Shown: positions 52,380-62,183, counted from the stretch's first letter. The stretch: DNA of 64,000 nucleotides from Massilia atriviolacea (GCF_003953935.1 NZ_RXLQ01000004.1:493149-557148), one strand, 5' to 3'. The notes: generated by a model not told the origin, from the sequence alone. Numbers and translations are program-made.

Positions 52380-53438
52380 TCAGGCGCCCGCCAGCGCTTT
52401 CAGGCGGCGGTGGCGTTCCTCGCGGTCGAGTTCGGCCAGGGCTTTGGCGGCGGCGTAGAAACGCGGAAAGGTTTTCTCGCGCGCCAGCAAGGCGCGGAAG
52501 GCCGGGATGAAATCGTTGTAGGTGGCGATCGAGGCCAGGTGGGCGTTCGAAAGCGGTTCGGCGAAGAAGCGGTCGTAGCCGGCGTAGCCGCCCCAGCTGG
52601 CCTTGAGGACCTGGTAATCGTCTTGCAGCTTCCGGAACAGGCGGGCTTTGGCGGCGCGTTTCTCGGCCACGCTGGCTTTGGAGGTGTAGGCCTGGTCGAG
52701 CGCGGCGCGGCAGTCCAGCAGCAGCGCGAGGAATTGCTTCTTGCGCGCCGAAATGTTGAGGTAGTTCTCGCGCATGGTTTCGTTGCCGTAACCGCTGAGC
52801 CAGCGTTCCACCCCGGCCTCTTCCACCGCGCTGGCGAAGGATTCGTTAAATTGCGAGTCGCCCGCCACGTACACCACCTGGTGCGACAGTTCGTGGAAGA
52901 TCAGGCGCGCCAGTTCGGCGTCGGGATAGTGGATGAAGGTGGAAATGAGCGGATCGTTGAACCAGCCCAGGGTGGAATAGGCCGGCACGCCGCCGACCTG
53001 GACATCGTTGCCTTCGGCGCGCAGTTCGCGCGCGTACTCAAGCGCATCGTCCTTGCTGTAATAGCCGCGGTAGGTGACGCAGCCGGCCACCGGGAAGCAC
53101 CACTGGATCGGCCGGAGCGACAGTTCGGGCGCGGCCACCACGTTCCACAGCACGAAGGGCCGGGTCAGGGCCGCGTAGTTCTTGTAGCTGTTGTTGTCGG
53201 GCAGGCCCAGTTCCTTGACGGCGAAGGTGCGGATCTGGCGCGCCGTGGCCAGGCGCACGCGCAGCCTGGCGTCGGTGGCGTTGTCGTTCAGCCAATCGTC
53301 GATGGGGCGCGCGTCGGACAGCAGGGTCAGCTGGCCCTGGGCCGCCTGGCGGTAATAATTCAGACTGGAACAACTCGCCAGCAGCAGTGCTGCGCTCGCC
53401 GCCATCAGGCCGTGCCGGGCCCGTCTGCTGAGTTTCAT
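52380..53438 (-). CDS. Lipoprotein zinc aminopeptidase-like protein
   Basis: A 352-residue lipoprotein: signal peptide with lipobox LLLASC and lipid-bearing Cys23. The metalloprotease motif HELSH lies at 182-186 with a downstream glutamate at 199 (NESFASAVEE), the HExxH...E arrangement of a zinc peptidase (the Aminopep family, formerly DUF2265). It probably trims peptides at the membrane surface. The segment PAYSTLGWFNDPLISTFI (about 152-169) is characteristic of this family. The gene begins 21 bases after the molybdopterin oxidoreductase gene on the same strand. Confidence 0.85.
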   Translation of the reverse strand: MKLSRRARHGLMAASAALLLASCSSLNYYRQAAQGQLTLLSDARPIDDWLNDNATDARLRVRLATARQIRTFAVKELGLPDNNSYKNYAALTRPFVLWNVVAAPELSLRPIQWCFPVAGCVTYRGYYSKDDALEYARELRAEGNDVQVGGVPAYSTLGWFNDPLISTFIHYPDAELARLIFHELSHQVVYVAGDSQFNESFASAVEEAGVERWLSGYGNETMRENYLNISARKKQFLALLLDCRAALDQAYTSKASVAEKRAAKARLFRKLQDDYQVLKASWGGYAGYDRFFAEPLSNAHLASIATYNDFIPAFRALLAREKTFPRFYAAAKALAELDREERHRRLKALAGA

Positions 53439-53459
53439 CCTGCACCCCCTTTGGGATTT

Positions 53460-55538
53460 CTAGGCCACTACTTTTTCCACCTGGACCAGGGTGTCGTAAA
53501 AGGTCGGCGCGCGGCCCATGTCGGTCAGGCGCTGGCTGGTCACTTCATTGGCGTTCTTGCCGTCGCTGGCCAGTTTCTTCCACCACACCGACAGGCCGAC
53601 CACCAGGCCGGCGCGCGCTTTCGGCGTGACCCTTGCCTTGGCGACAAAGGAGCCACGGTCGTTGAAGATGCGCACCATCTGGCCATGCTCGATGCCGCGC
53701 GCGGCGCTGTCGTCGGGATGGATGTCCAGATGCGGCTCGCCTTCGGTCGCGCGCAGGCTGGTCACGTTCACAAACGTCGAATTGAGGAAATTGCGTGCCG
53801 GCGGAGAGATCATGGCGAGCGGATATTTTGCCGCCAGCAGCGGATTGCTGGCCACCGATTCGTACGGCGGAATATGCGCCGGCAGCGGATCGAGGCCGTC
53901 GGCGAGCATGCTGGCCGAATAGAATTCGCACTTGCCCGATGGCGTGGGGAAACCACCTTCGGCGAAGGGCGCGGCCGGCATGGACAGCTTTTGCCAGCCC
54001 TTGCGCTTGAGCGATTCCCAGTCGAAATGGATCGCGCGCGGATGGCTGGCATCGAACGATTGCGCGGCCAGCTGGTCGTCGGTTTCCTTGAAGCAGGGAT
54101 CGTCGAAACCCATGCGCGCGGCCAGCAGGCGGAAGATTTCCGTGTTGGGCTTGGCCTCGCCCAAGGGCGCGATGGCGGCGTTATTGGCCATCATGTACAG
54201 GTGGCCGTAGGTGCTGTGGGCATCCACGTGTTCCAGCTGGGTGGTGGCGGGCAAGAGGATGTCGGCGTAGTCGGCGCTGTCGGTCTGGAAATGTTCGAGC
54301 ACGACGGTAAACAGGTCGTCGCGCGCGAAGCCGCGCATGACCTTGCCGGAATCGGGAGCGATCGCCAGCGGGTTGGCGTTGTAGACGATCACCGCTTCGA
54401 TCTTCGGACCGAATGCATCCGACGTGTCGCGCAGCAGGTCGTCGCCGATGGTGGTCATATTGATGGTGCGCACGGGATGCTTGAGCAGATCCGGACGCTG
54501 CAGCTTTTGCTTGTTGGTCGGAAAAGACCCCGAGGATGAGAGCTGCACGCCGCCGGCCGGATGGCGCCAGGCGCCCACCAGCGCCGGCAGGCAGGTGATG
54601 TTGCGCACGGCCATGCCGCCGCCGCGCACCCGCTGCACGCCGTAATTGGTGCGGATCGCCACCGCTTCGCCGCGCCGCGCGGTGTCGCCGTAGTCGCGCG
54701 CCAGGTTCTCGACTTCCTCGGCAGTAATGCCGCAGGTCTCGGCCACCCGCTGCGGCGGCCATGCGGCGGCGCGCTCCTTGAGTTGCTCGTAGCCCAGGGT
54801 GTAGCGGGCGATGTAATCCGCGTCGACCAGATTGTCGCGGATCAGCACGTGCATCATGCCCAGCGCCAGCGCGGTGTCGGTGCCGGGCAGCAGCGCAATG
54901 TGCTGGTGGCATTTTTCGGCCGTCAGGGAACGGTAGGGATCGATGGCGATCAGGCGCGCGCCCTTGCGCTTGGCTTCCTGCGCGCGCATCCAGAAATGCA
55001 GGTTGGAGGCGATCGGGTTGCCGCCCCAGATGATGATCAGCTTGGCATCCTGGAACTGCTCGACATCGGTGCCGATGGTGGCGCCGATGGTGTATTTGTA
55101 TCCGGTGAATCCGGCCGTGGCGCAGATGGTGCGGTCGAGCAAGGAGGCGCCGAGGTGGTGGAAAAAGCGCGCCGACATCGAATCGCCCTGCACCAGGCCC
55201 ATGGTACCGGCGTAGCTGTAGGGCAGGATGGCTTGCGGGGCGCGCGCGGCGATTTCTGTCAAGCGGCTGGCAATGGTGCCGATCGCCTCCTCCCAGCTGA
55301 TGCGCTCGAACTTGCCCTCGCCCTTGTTGCCGACGCGGCGCATCGGATGCAGCAGGCGTTCGGCATGGTAGGTGCGGTCGGCATAGCGCGACACCTTGGT
55401 GCACAGCACGCCGGCCGTGGTCGGATGGTCGGGGTCGCCTTTGACTTCGGTGGCAACGCCGTCTTCCACGGTAATCAACAGGGCGCAGGTATCGGGACAG
55501 TCGTGCGGGCAGGTCGCCCTCACTTGGGTGGTGGTCAT
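53460..55538 (-). CDS. Molybdopterin-dependent oxidoreductase (formate dehydrogenase/DMSO reductase superfamily)
   Basis: A 692-residue single-subunit enzyme. Four cysteines, C10, C14, C18 and C46 (CPHDCPDTC then VLCTK), bind a [4Fe-4S] cluster. The molybdenum cofactor domains follow, with WGGNPIASNLHF and DPYRSLTAEKC for bis-MGD binding and the C-terminal SPPARNFLNSTF region. There is no Tat signal, so it is cytoplasmic. The electron donor or acceptor is unknown; no iron-sulfur or membrane partner is adjacent. The start is ATG 55538. It is divergent from the M20 amidohydrolase gene and heads a two-gene unit with the lipoprotein aminopeptidase. Confidence 0.9.
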   Translation of the reverse strand: MTTTQVRATCPHDCPDTCALLITVEDGVATEVKGDPDHPTTAGVLCTKVSRYADRTYHAERLLHPMRRVGNKGEGKFERISWEEAIGTIASRLTEIAARAPQAILPYSYAGTMGLVQGDSMSARFFHHLGASLLDRTICATAGFTGYKYTIGATIGTDVEQFQDAKLIIIWGGNPIASNLHFWMRAQEAKRKGARLIAIDPYRSLTAEKCHQHIALLPGTDTALALGMMHVLIRDNLVDADYIARYTLGYEQLKERAAAWPPQRVAETCGITAEEVENLARDYGDTARRGEAVAIRTNYGVQRVRGGGMAVRNITCLPALVGAWRHPAGGVQLSSSGSFPTNKQKLQRPDLLKHPVRTINMTTIGDDLLRDTSDAFGPKIEAVIVYNANPLAIAPDSGKVMRGFARDDLFTVVLEHFQTDSADYADILLPATTQLEHVDAHSTYGHLYMMANNAAIAPLGEAKPNTEIFRLLAARMGFDDPCFKETDDQLAAQSFDASHPRAIHFDWESLKRKGWQKLSMPAAPFAEGGFPTPSGKCEFYSASMLADGLDPLPAHIPPYESVASNPLLAAKYPLAMISPPARNFLNSTFVNVTSLRATEGEPHLDIHPDDSAARGIEHGQMVRIFNDRGSFVAKARVTPKARAGLVVGLSVWWKKLASDGKNANEVTSQRLTDMGRAPTFYDTLVQVEKVVA

Positions 55539-55690
55539 TGCAAGATCCAGGGAAACAGGCGTTGAAACCATTACTTTATACGATTCCGGGGCCGTTGATG
55601 AGAAGCCGGGCCGGTCTGGCCGGGCGATCCCCAGAAGGGCTACAAAACTGCCACAAATGGGTTAACATTCCAGCATCAGTGGAGAATGAT

Positions 55691-56884
55691 ATGAACCTTG
55701 TTGAACCGATCATCGCCTTCCAGAGTGCGCTCGAACAGATCCGGCGCGACCTGCATGCGCACCCGGAACTGTGTTACGAAGAGGTACGCACCGCCGATGT
55801 CGTGGCGGCCCGCCTGACCGAATGGGGCATCCCCATCGTGCGCGGCCTGGGGCTGACGGGCGTGGTGGGCATCATCCGGAACGGCACTTCCAGGCGCGCG
55901 ATCGGCCTGCGCGCCGACATGGATGCCTTGCCCATGCAGGAAGTCAACAGCTTCGAGCACGCCTCCCGCCATCCGGGCAAGATGCACGCCTGCGGCCACG
56001 ACGGCCACACGGCCATGCTGCTCGGGGCGGCGCATCACCTGGCCAAGCACCGCAATTTCGACGGCACCGTGTACCTGATCTTCCAGCCGGCCGAAGAAGG
56101 CGGCGGCGGCGCGCGGCGCATGATGGAGGACGGCCTGTTCGAGCAGTTCCCGATGGATGCCGTGTACGGCATGCATAACTGGCCGGGCATGCCGATGGGC
56201 ACCTTCGGCGTGGTGGCGGGGCCGATGATGGCGTCCAGTAACGAATTCCGCGTCGTGGTGAAGGGCAAGGGTTGCCATGCGGCCCAGCCGCACCGCGGCG
56301 TCGACCCGGTCATGGTGGCGGTGCAGATCGCCCAGGCATGGCAGACCATCATCTCGCGCGAGAAAAGTCCGCTCGATACGGCGGTGTTGTCGATCACGCA
56401 AATCCATGCGGGCAGCGCCACCAATGTGATTCCCGACGAGGCGGTGCTGATCGGCACCGTGCGCACCTTCACCACGCCGGTGCTGGACCTGATCGAACGG
56501 CGCATGGGCGAGATGGCGCAGCACTGCGCGGCCGGCTTCAACGCCACGGTCGACTTCCATTTCAGGCGCAACTATCCGGCGCTGGTCAATCATGCGCGCG
56601 AGACGGCGTATGCGGTCGAGGCCATGACGGCCGTGGTGGGGGCGGACAAGGTCAATGCCGACACCGAGCCGACCATGGGGGCGGAGGATTTCGCCTTCAT
56701 GCTGCAGAAGATGCCCGGATGCTATGTGTTCATCGGCAATGGCGAAGGCGACCACCGGGCCGGCGGCCATGGACTGGGGCCGTGCCAGTTGCACAATGCC
56801 AGCTACGATTTCAACGACAATCTGTTGCCGATCGGCGCCAGCTACTGGGTGCGGCTGGCGGAGATGCAGCTGGCCGCGCGCTAG
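55691..56884 (+). CDS. M20-family amidohydrolase (hippurate hydrolase/N-acyl amino acid type)
   Basis: A 397-residue binuclear metallohydrolase. Metal ligands Cys101 and His103 (HACGHDGHTA), Glu135-Glu136 (PAEEGGGG) and the HNWPG histidine are present, with Asp76/Asp78 in LRADMDALP. Family members split N-acyl amino acids such as hippurate or N-acetyl amino acids, releasing the amino acid. The start is ATG 55691 with GGAGA upstream. There is no signal peptide, so it is cytoplasmic. The convergent neighbour is the CTG-start dehydrogenase gene; a REP-like palindrome lies between. Confidence 0.92.
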   Translation: MNLVEPIIAFQSALEQIRRDLHAHPELCYEEVRTADVVAARLTEWGIPIVRGLGLTGVVGIIRNGTSRRAIGLRADMDALPMQEVNSFEHASRHPGKMHACGHDGHTAMLLGAAHHLAKHRNFDGTVYLIFQPAEEGGGGARRMMEDGLFEQFPMDAVYGMHNWPGMPMGTFGVVAGPMMASSNEFRVVVKGKGCHAAQPHRGVDPVMVAVQIAQAWQTIISREKSPLDTAVLSITQIHAGSATNVIPDEAVLIGTVRTFTTPVLDLIERRMGEMAQHCAAGFNATVDFHFRRNYPALVNHARETAYAVEAMTAVVGADKVNADTEPTMGAEDFAFMLQKMPGCYVFIGNGEGDHRAGGHGLGPCQLHNASYDFNDNLLPIGASYWVRLAEMQLAAR

Positions 56885-56892
56885 GGAAGCAA

Positions 56893-56921
56893 CGTGGACT
56901 CCCGCCTGCGCGGGAGCGACG
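56893..56921. repeat. REP-like palindrome between the M20 and dehydrogenase genes
   Basis: A CTCCCGC-CTGC-GCGGGAG hairpin (56899-56916) with flanking CGT/ACG, the third copy of the CCCGCCTGCGCGGG type in the window. It lies between convergent genes and may help stop both transcripts. Confidence 0.6.
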
Positions 56922-56922
56922 C

Positions 56923-57828
56923 TTACGGTAGCGGCAACTGGTCCGGCGCCGTGCCCAGACGTTGCCCCGGGTTCATTTTCTCCAGCGCCAGCAGGGCGGC
57001 GGCATGGTCGGCGCGGGGGAACTGCCCGACAATGCTGCGGTAGTTGGCGGTAACGGCCGAGGTGAGCGGCAAGACCAGGCCGGCGTCGGCGGCAGCCACC
57101 AGCACATTGTCCAGATCCTTGAGCTGGCTCGTGACCTGGCCGCCGGGAATGAAGTTGCGGTCCAGCATGCGCTGGCCGTGCAGTTCCAGGATGCGGCTGT
57201 CGGCAAAGCCGCCGCGTATCGCACTGCGCACGGCGGCCGGATCGGCGCCGGCGGCCTGGGCCAGCAGCAAGGCTTCGGCCACGATGTTCAAGGTAGCGCC
57301 CACGATCAACTGATTACACAGTTTGGCGACCTGGCCGCTGCCGGCGGGACCGACCAGGGTGGGCCTTCCCATCGCGCGCAGGACCGGCTCGGCCTTGCCA
57401 AAGTCATCGCTGGCGCCGCCGGCCATGATCGCCAGGCTGCCCGCTTGCGCGCCGGCAACACCGCCGGACACGGGGGCATCGAGGAAACGGATATGCTGCG
57501 CGGCAAGGCGCGCATGGAAGGCCAGGGCTTCGCCATGCTGGGTGGAACTCATGTCGATCCAGAGCGCGCCCGGTGGCAGGCTGGGCAGGGCCAGGGCGAT
57601 CACCTCGCCCACCACGGCGCCGGACGCGAGCATGGAAATGACGATATCGGCCGCGCCGACGGCCTCGTCCAGCCGCGCGCAGGGATGGATGCCGGCCGGG
57701 CGCAGGGCCTCGGCTTTATCGGGAGAGCGGTTCCAGGCGCGCACGGTCCAGCCGGCGGCGGCCAGGCGGGTGGCCATCGGATGGCCCATCAGGCCGATGC
57801 CGAGAAAGGCGATGGTAGCGGTGGTCAG
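56923..57828 (-). CDS. 3-hydroxyisobutyrate dehydrogenase-like NAD(P) oxidoreductase, with CTG start
   Basis: A beta-hydroxyacid dehydrogenase of about 301 residues. The Rossmann motif GIGLMG falls at 10-15 and the family segment DAPVSGGVAGAQ near 130, with the AKLCNQ lysine motif near 180. The ATG at 57789 would start after the glycine-rich loop and cannot make a working NAD site. In the same frame CTG 57828 is preceded by GGGAGG at 5-base spacing, and no ATG, GTG or TTG is available between the last upstream stop and the Rossmann strand. A CTG start is the best reading. The natural substrate is unknown. Confidence 0.85.
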   Translation of the reverse strand: MTTATIAFLGIGLMGHPMATRLAAAGWTVRAWNRSPDKAEALRPAGIHPCARLDEAVGAADIVISMLASGAVVGEVIALALPSLPPGALWIDMSSTQHGEALAFHARLAAQHIRFLDAPVSGGVAGAQAGSLAIMAGGASDDFGKAEPVLRAMGRPTLVGPAGSGQVAKLCNQLIVGATLNIVAEALLLAQAAGADPAAVRSAIRGGFADSRILELHGQRMLDRNFIPGGQVTSQLKDLDNVLVAAADAGLVLPLTSAVTANYRSIVGQFPRADHAAALLALEKMNPGQRLGTAPDQLPLP

Positions 57829-57984
57829 GGCAGCCTCCCAAGCTAAACATGGATGCGATGTTCAGCATCCGATTGAACAAATTGCACGCACACCCGATCC
57901 AAGGCGAGGTTTTTGCTTCGCCGGTACAATAGTGCATACGTTAATCATTATGAATTAGCGTGCCTATCTACGAAAGCCTTATCT

Positions 57985-58545
57985 ATGTCCCTGTTAAACA
58001 TGAAGCTGTGCGCCTCGCTGGCAACACTTGCGGTGATGGCCGCAGCCCCGTGCGCGTTTGCGTCCGATAAATTGATCGATCATGCGTCGCTGGAAGTCGG
58101 CGGCGGCGCCAAGGTCCAGATGGTCCGTTTCGGCGTGCAAAAAGACTGGAGCCAGCGCTGGTTCCAGTCCAACGGCACCCACATCAGCGGTTATTGGGAT
58201 GCGTCGATTGCCCAATGGCGCGGCAATGCGTACCAGAACGTCGACGGCCAACACCAGAACATCACGAATATCGGTTTCACCCCGGTATTTCGTTTCCAGG
58301 CCGACGATCTGACCGGCTGGTATGGCGAGGCGGGCATCGGCCTGAACTTGCTGTCCAAGCGTTACGACAACGATTCGAATTACCTGTCGACCGCCTTCCA
58401 GTTCGGCGACCATATCGGCACCGGCTATGTCTTCGCCAATGGCTGGGATGTGGGCATGAAGATTCAGCACTTCTCGAACGGCGGCTACAAAAAGCCGAAC
58501 AGCGGCGTGAACTTTCTGGTGCTGAAGGCCTCGCGCACATTCTGA
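57985..58545 (+). CDS. pagL: PagL-type lipid A 3-O-deacylase (acyloxyacyl hydrolase)
   Basis: A 186-residue outer-membrane beta-barrel enzyme. A signal peptide (cleaved near 27, AFA) is followed by alternating strands, ending with the PagL active-site stretch QHFSNGGYKKPNSGVNF, where His162 and Ser164 match the catalytic His-Ser pair and Asn165 the conserved neighbour. The C-terminal Phe is typical of barrel assembly. It removes the 3-position acyl chain from lipid A, weakening immune recognition or changing permeability. Start may be ATG 57985 or 58000. It precedes the convergent phytase-like lipoprotein gene. Confidence 0.9.
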   Translation: MSLLNMKLCASLATLAVMAAAPCAFASDKLIDHASLEVGGGAKVQMVRFGVQKDWSQRWFQSNGTHISGYWDASIAQWRGNAYQNVDGQHQNITNIGFTPVFRFQADDLTGWYGEAGIGLNLLSKRYDNDSNYLSTAFQFGDHIGTGYVFANGWDVGMKIQHFSNGGYKKPNSGVNFLVLKASRTF

Positions 58546-58612
58546 TGCACAATGTGTTGTGACAGCCCGAACGGCGCCGGATCCCCCTCCAGCGCCGTTT
58601 TTCATTGGCGGC

Positions 58613-60649
58613 TCAGTAAGCCGACAGGGCTTTGTCGAACTTGATCAGCCACAGGCGGCTCGGGCGTTCCTTGTCGGCGCCACGGCCGACGCGGATCCGG
58701 TTGGCGTCGCTGCAGCCGGCGCCATTGCCCGCCACGATGGCGCCGGCGGCGTTGACGTTGCATTTGGTGACGTCAGCGTCGGCCACGGTCTTGCCGTCCG
58801 CACTTGTGACGCGGGTAAGCATGCCGAAATCGTTGTCGTTCGTCAGCGCCAGGGTGCTGCCGTCGACCAGAGCCAGGCCTTCGGCTTTTTCGGCCAGCCA
58901 GCCGATCGCGTTCAAATCCAGCAGCAAGGTCTTTTTCAAAGGCACCACGCCGGCCCAGCTGGCGCCGTTCACGGCGCTGCCGCTCATGCTGCTTTTTTCC
59001 AGGTCGGACGTGTCCGGATTGAAACCCGGCGCGAGGATATTGCTGGCGTCGCCGATCTGGACCAGCATCAACTTGTTGAATACCTTGCCGTTGGCGCCGG
59101 CGCCCTGCTCGATGACGATGAATTTGCCGTTGCCCAGCGCCACCATGTCGCCCAGCTTGGCGTTGCCGGTGCGGCCGTCCGCGTACTCCTTGGCGTCGAG
59201 CGGGTAGGCGAACATGCGGGTGGTCGCGCCGGTAAGCGGGTCGAATTCGATCCAGCGCGTAAAGCGGGCGAAGCGCTCGACCTGCTCGTTCTTGCCGGTC
59301 ACCGCGTAGGCGGCGCTGCCGTCGCTGAGCGGACTTTGCAGGAAGGCGTGGACCTTGTCGCTGGCCGTGTCGAGGGTCATGCCTTCCATGCCGCGATTGG
59401 CGCGGCGCTTGGCGAGGATGGCCGGCAAGCCGCTGCCGGGAGCATATTTGGCCTGGATCACGCCGCTGGTGGCGTCGATGCGCGCCAGGAAAGGGCCGTA
59501 CTCGTCGCTGACCCAGAGGGCGTTGCGGCGCTGGTCGAGGGCAATGGCTTCGCTGTCGATGCCGCCGGCGTTGAACACTGCTTTGCCGGAAGGATCGAAC
59601 TTCATGGCATCGAAGACGGGAATTTCGGCGGAGTTGCCGATCGAGCCGGCGGGGACAGGCAGGCCTGAGGCATTCACGCCGGCAGCCACCTTGATCGGCA
59701 AGCTGGCGCTCAGGGTGGCGCCATTTTTTCCGATGGTGAACACGCCGATCGATGGCGTGAAGCTGGGCGAAGGGAAAATCTTGCTGCCCATCGTGCCTTT
59801 GCCGTCCAGCGCGGGGACATTCGGGCCGTCACCGTTGGGGCCGCGGTCGGTCAGGCCGTAGAATTCCAGGTCGCCATTGGCATTCTTGCCCTTGAAAGCG
59901 AGTCCGGAGCCGTACGATGGCAGGAATCCCTGTGGAAATTCGGCCTTCACTGCCGCGTTGGCGCCTTCGTACGGGACGTGGAAGCCGGCCGCCGCCTTGA
60001 CCTGGTAACGCGTCACGCTGGCGGCCACCTGGCCGAGCGGCGTGGACTGGGTGAATTGCTCGACGGCAGGCGTGCCGACGGTCGCGGCGAGGGTGTCTTC
60101 GAAATGTTCGCGCACCAGCATGCGGCGCTCGTCGTCGATGCCACGGGCGCCATAGGCACTGCCGGCGGCGGCCAGGCTGCCTGCCAGGGCAAGGTTGAAG
60201 GCGGGCGCGGCCGCACTGAAATCGAGGGTCTTGCCGGCCAGCGCAGCTTTTGCGTCGGCACCGAGCTTGATGCCGTTCGACGGGTCGTTATCTTCGTCGA
60301 GCAATTGCAAGGCCAGCAAGCGGTTGACTACCTTGGGGTCGGTCACCTTGCTTACTCCTGAAAGCGACAGCGGCGTCAACAGCGCGCCGCAGCTCGCGCT
60401 GCCGAATGCCATCCCGCCAATGCTGAAGGCAACTGTTTCGCCGACTATACAGGAGAACTCGCCTTTGGCATTGGTTGTCGCGCGCGCGCCGTTGCCGGCG
60501 ACGTAGTCGAGCCCTTCGACGGCGGAATCGAGGAAGACGCCGGTTTGCGGGGCGGGCGTGCTGCGCACGGTGTCGCTGCTGCCACCGCAGCCGCTCACGG
60601 CCATGGCGGCCGCGGCTGCGATCAAGGAAAGTTGCGGGAGAAACTTCAT
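58613..60649 (-). CDS. Secreted lipoprotein with phytase-like / esterase-like domain
   Basis: A 678-residue lipoprotein: signal peptide with lipobox AVSGC (lipid on Cys21). The first ~120 residues after it form a small domain with two cysteines (FSCIVG, SASCGALL). The rest is a beta-propeller-like domain with GLTDRGPNGDGP, SEAIALDQRRNALWVSDEYGPFLARID, NRGMEGMTL and VIEQGAG, the pattern of the esterase-like-activity-of-phytase family. The exact substrate is unknown; phosphate esters are possible. The start is ATG 60649; the longer ORF from 60739 has no signal at its start. It is divergent from the first M28 peptidase across 169 bases. Confidence 0.85.
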   Translation of the reverse strand: MKFLPQLSLIAAAAAMAVSGCGGSSDTVRSTPAPQTGVFLDSAVEGLDYVAGNGARATTNAKGEFSCIVGETVAFSIGGMAFGSASCGALLTPLSLSGVSKVTDPKVVNRLLALQLLDEDNDPSNGIKLGADAKAALAGKTLDFSAAAPAFNLALAGSLAAAGSAYGARGIDDERRMLVREHFEDTLAATVGTPAVEQFTQSTPLGQVAASVTRYQVKAAAGFHVPYEGANAAVKAEFPQGFLPSYGSGLAFKGKNANGDLEFYGLTDRGPNGDGPNVPALDGKGTMGSKIFPSPSFTPSIGVFTIGKNGATLSASLPIKVAAGVNASGLPVPAGSIGNSAEIPVFDAMKFDPSGKAVFNAGGIDSEAIALDQRRNALWVSDEYGPFLARIDATSGVIQAKYAPGSGLPAILAKRRANRGMEGMTLDTASDKVHAFLQSPLSDGSAAYAVTGKNEQVERFARFTRWIEFDPLTGATTRMFAYPLDAKEYADGRTGNAKLGDMVALGNGKFIVIEQGAGANGKVFNKLMLVQIGDASNILAPGFNPDTSDLEKSSMSGSAVNGASWAGVVPLKKTLLLDLNAIGWLAEKAEGLALVDGSTLALTNDNDFGMLTRVTSADGKTVADADVTKCNVNAAGAIVAGNGAGCSDANRIRVGRGADKERPSRLWLIKFDKALSAY

Positions 60650-60818
60650 GCAAGCCTCATCAAAGATGTCGTTCAAAAACGCCAGAGTGTACTGAGCGAG
60701 CGTGACCGCCGGATGACATGGCTGTTTGAGAAGGATCAACCATCACGCATTTTGAATTGAACTTTTAGTGAACAACCGCAGTAAGCTTTTTCCATCTGCC
60801 AGGCGGGAGGGCGTGACG

Positions 60819-62024
60819 ATGCGAAAATGGATGCTGGCAATGCTGTTGGCGGCGGCCACTGCGCGTGCGGACGCGCAGAGCAGCTGGCTGACCGTGGACG
60901 CGGCGGCCTACCGCCTGCTGGACCCGGCCGTGCCGAGCGCGCGCCTGCATGCGGCGCCCGCCAGCGGCGCGGCCGGTCCGGCGGCGCTGCTGGTGGAAGT
61001 GCCGTCGGCCGATGTCGCCCGCGTGGCGCGCCTGCTGCACAAACGGCTGGGACATTGCGGCGGCTTCATGGCGCATGCCGACCAGGCCAGTGCGCAGCGC
61101 AGCCTGGCGCAGGGGGCGGCGGCGCCGATGGCCGGGCTGGCGCGGCCGGACTATCTGATCGCGAACCAGGCCAAGGTCACCCCCTTGCTGTCGGGTATGA
61201 GCGCCAAAAATATTGCCCGCACGATTGCTGGACTATCTGCCTTTCCCGACCGCTTTTACACCAGCCCGCACGGCGCCCGCGCGTCCGAGTGGCTGCGCAA
61301 AGACTGGGCCGCCGTGGGCGCGCGCCATGGCGGCGTGCTGGTCGAAACCTTCGCTCACGCAGGCTTTCCGCAGGCATCGGTGCTCGCCACCATCGCCGGG
61401 ACCGACCTGGCCGACCAAGTCGTCGTGATCGGCGCCCATCTCGATTCGATCAATGCCAACGCCATGGACGAGCCCGGGCAGGCGCCCGGCGCCGACGACG
61501 ATGCCTCCGGCGTGGCCGGCCTGACGGAAGTGTTGCGCGTGATCAGCGACGCCAGGTACCGGCCACGCCGCACCATCAAGCTGATCGCCTACGCGGCGGA
61601 AGAAGTCGGCTTGCGCGGCTCGCAGGACCTGGCGCGCGCGTTTCGCCAGGCCGGCATCCAGGTGGTCGGGGTGCTGCAGCTGGACATGATCAACTACAAG
61701 GGGGCCGACAAGGATATCTACCTGTTGCGCGATTACAGCAGTGCGGACCAGAACGCGTTCCTCAGGAAATTGATCGCCGCCTATTTGCCAGGCATTACGG
61801 TCGGCAGCGATTCCTGCGGTTATGCCTGCTCGGACCATGCCTCCTGGCACGCCGAAGGCTACCCGGCCTCGATGCCTTTCGAATCCTCGCTGGCGCAAGC
61901 CAATCCGCATATCCATAGCAAGAACGACACCCTCGCCAGTTCAGGCGGGCAAGCCGTGCATGCGTTGAAGTTCGCACGCCTCGCAGCCGCCTTTGCCATT
62001 GAGCTCGGCAGTTCCACACCTTAA
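60819..62024 (+). CDS. Secreted M28-family leucyl aminopeptidase, short form
   Basis: A 401-residue secreted zinc aminopeptidase like those of Vibrio and Aeromonas. After a signal peptide (cleaved near 20) comes a propeptide-like segment (about 20-150). The catalytic domain has GAHLDS (His near 206), GADDDASG (Asp near 225), AAEEVG (catalytic Glu and ligand near 259), LDM (near 287) and CGYACSDH (ligand His near 339, with a likely disulfide). It removes N-terminal residues from peptides outside the cell. It ends without the extra C-terminal domain of its downstream relative. Start ATG 60819 follows GGGAGGGCGTGACG. Confidence 0.93.
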   Translation: MRKWMLAMLLAAATARADAQSSWLTVDAAAYRLLDPAVPSARLHAAPASGAAGPAALLVEVPSADVARVARLLHKRLGHCGGFMAHADQASAQRSLAQGAAAPMAGLARPDYLIANQAKVTPLLSGMSAKNIARTIAGLSAFPDRFYTSPHGARASEWLRKDWAAVGARHGGVLVETFAHAGFPQASVLATIAGTDLADQVVVIGAHLDSINANAMDEPGQAPGADDDASGVAGLTEVLRVISDARYRPRRTIKLIAYAAEEVGLRGSQDLARAFRQAGIQVVGVLQLDMINYKGADKDIYLLRDYSSADQNAFLRKLIAAYLPGITVGSDSCGYACSDHASWHAEGYPASMPFESSLAQANPHIHSKNDTLASSGGQAVHALKFARLAAAFAIELGSSTP

Positions 62025-62183
62025 CGGCTCATGCTTAAGGGATACAAAATTGCCTTAAGTCATTGATTTATATATAGATTTACTGTGAACAAATTCCCAC
62101 AATCTAGGTTGCATGGCACTTCCGCGTGATAATATTTTTTGCAAAGTATGTACAACCATTAAGCAGTACAGGCATCCGACCGG

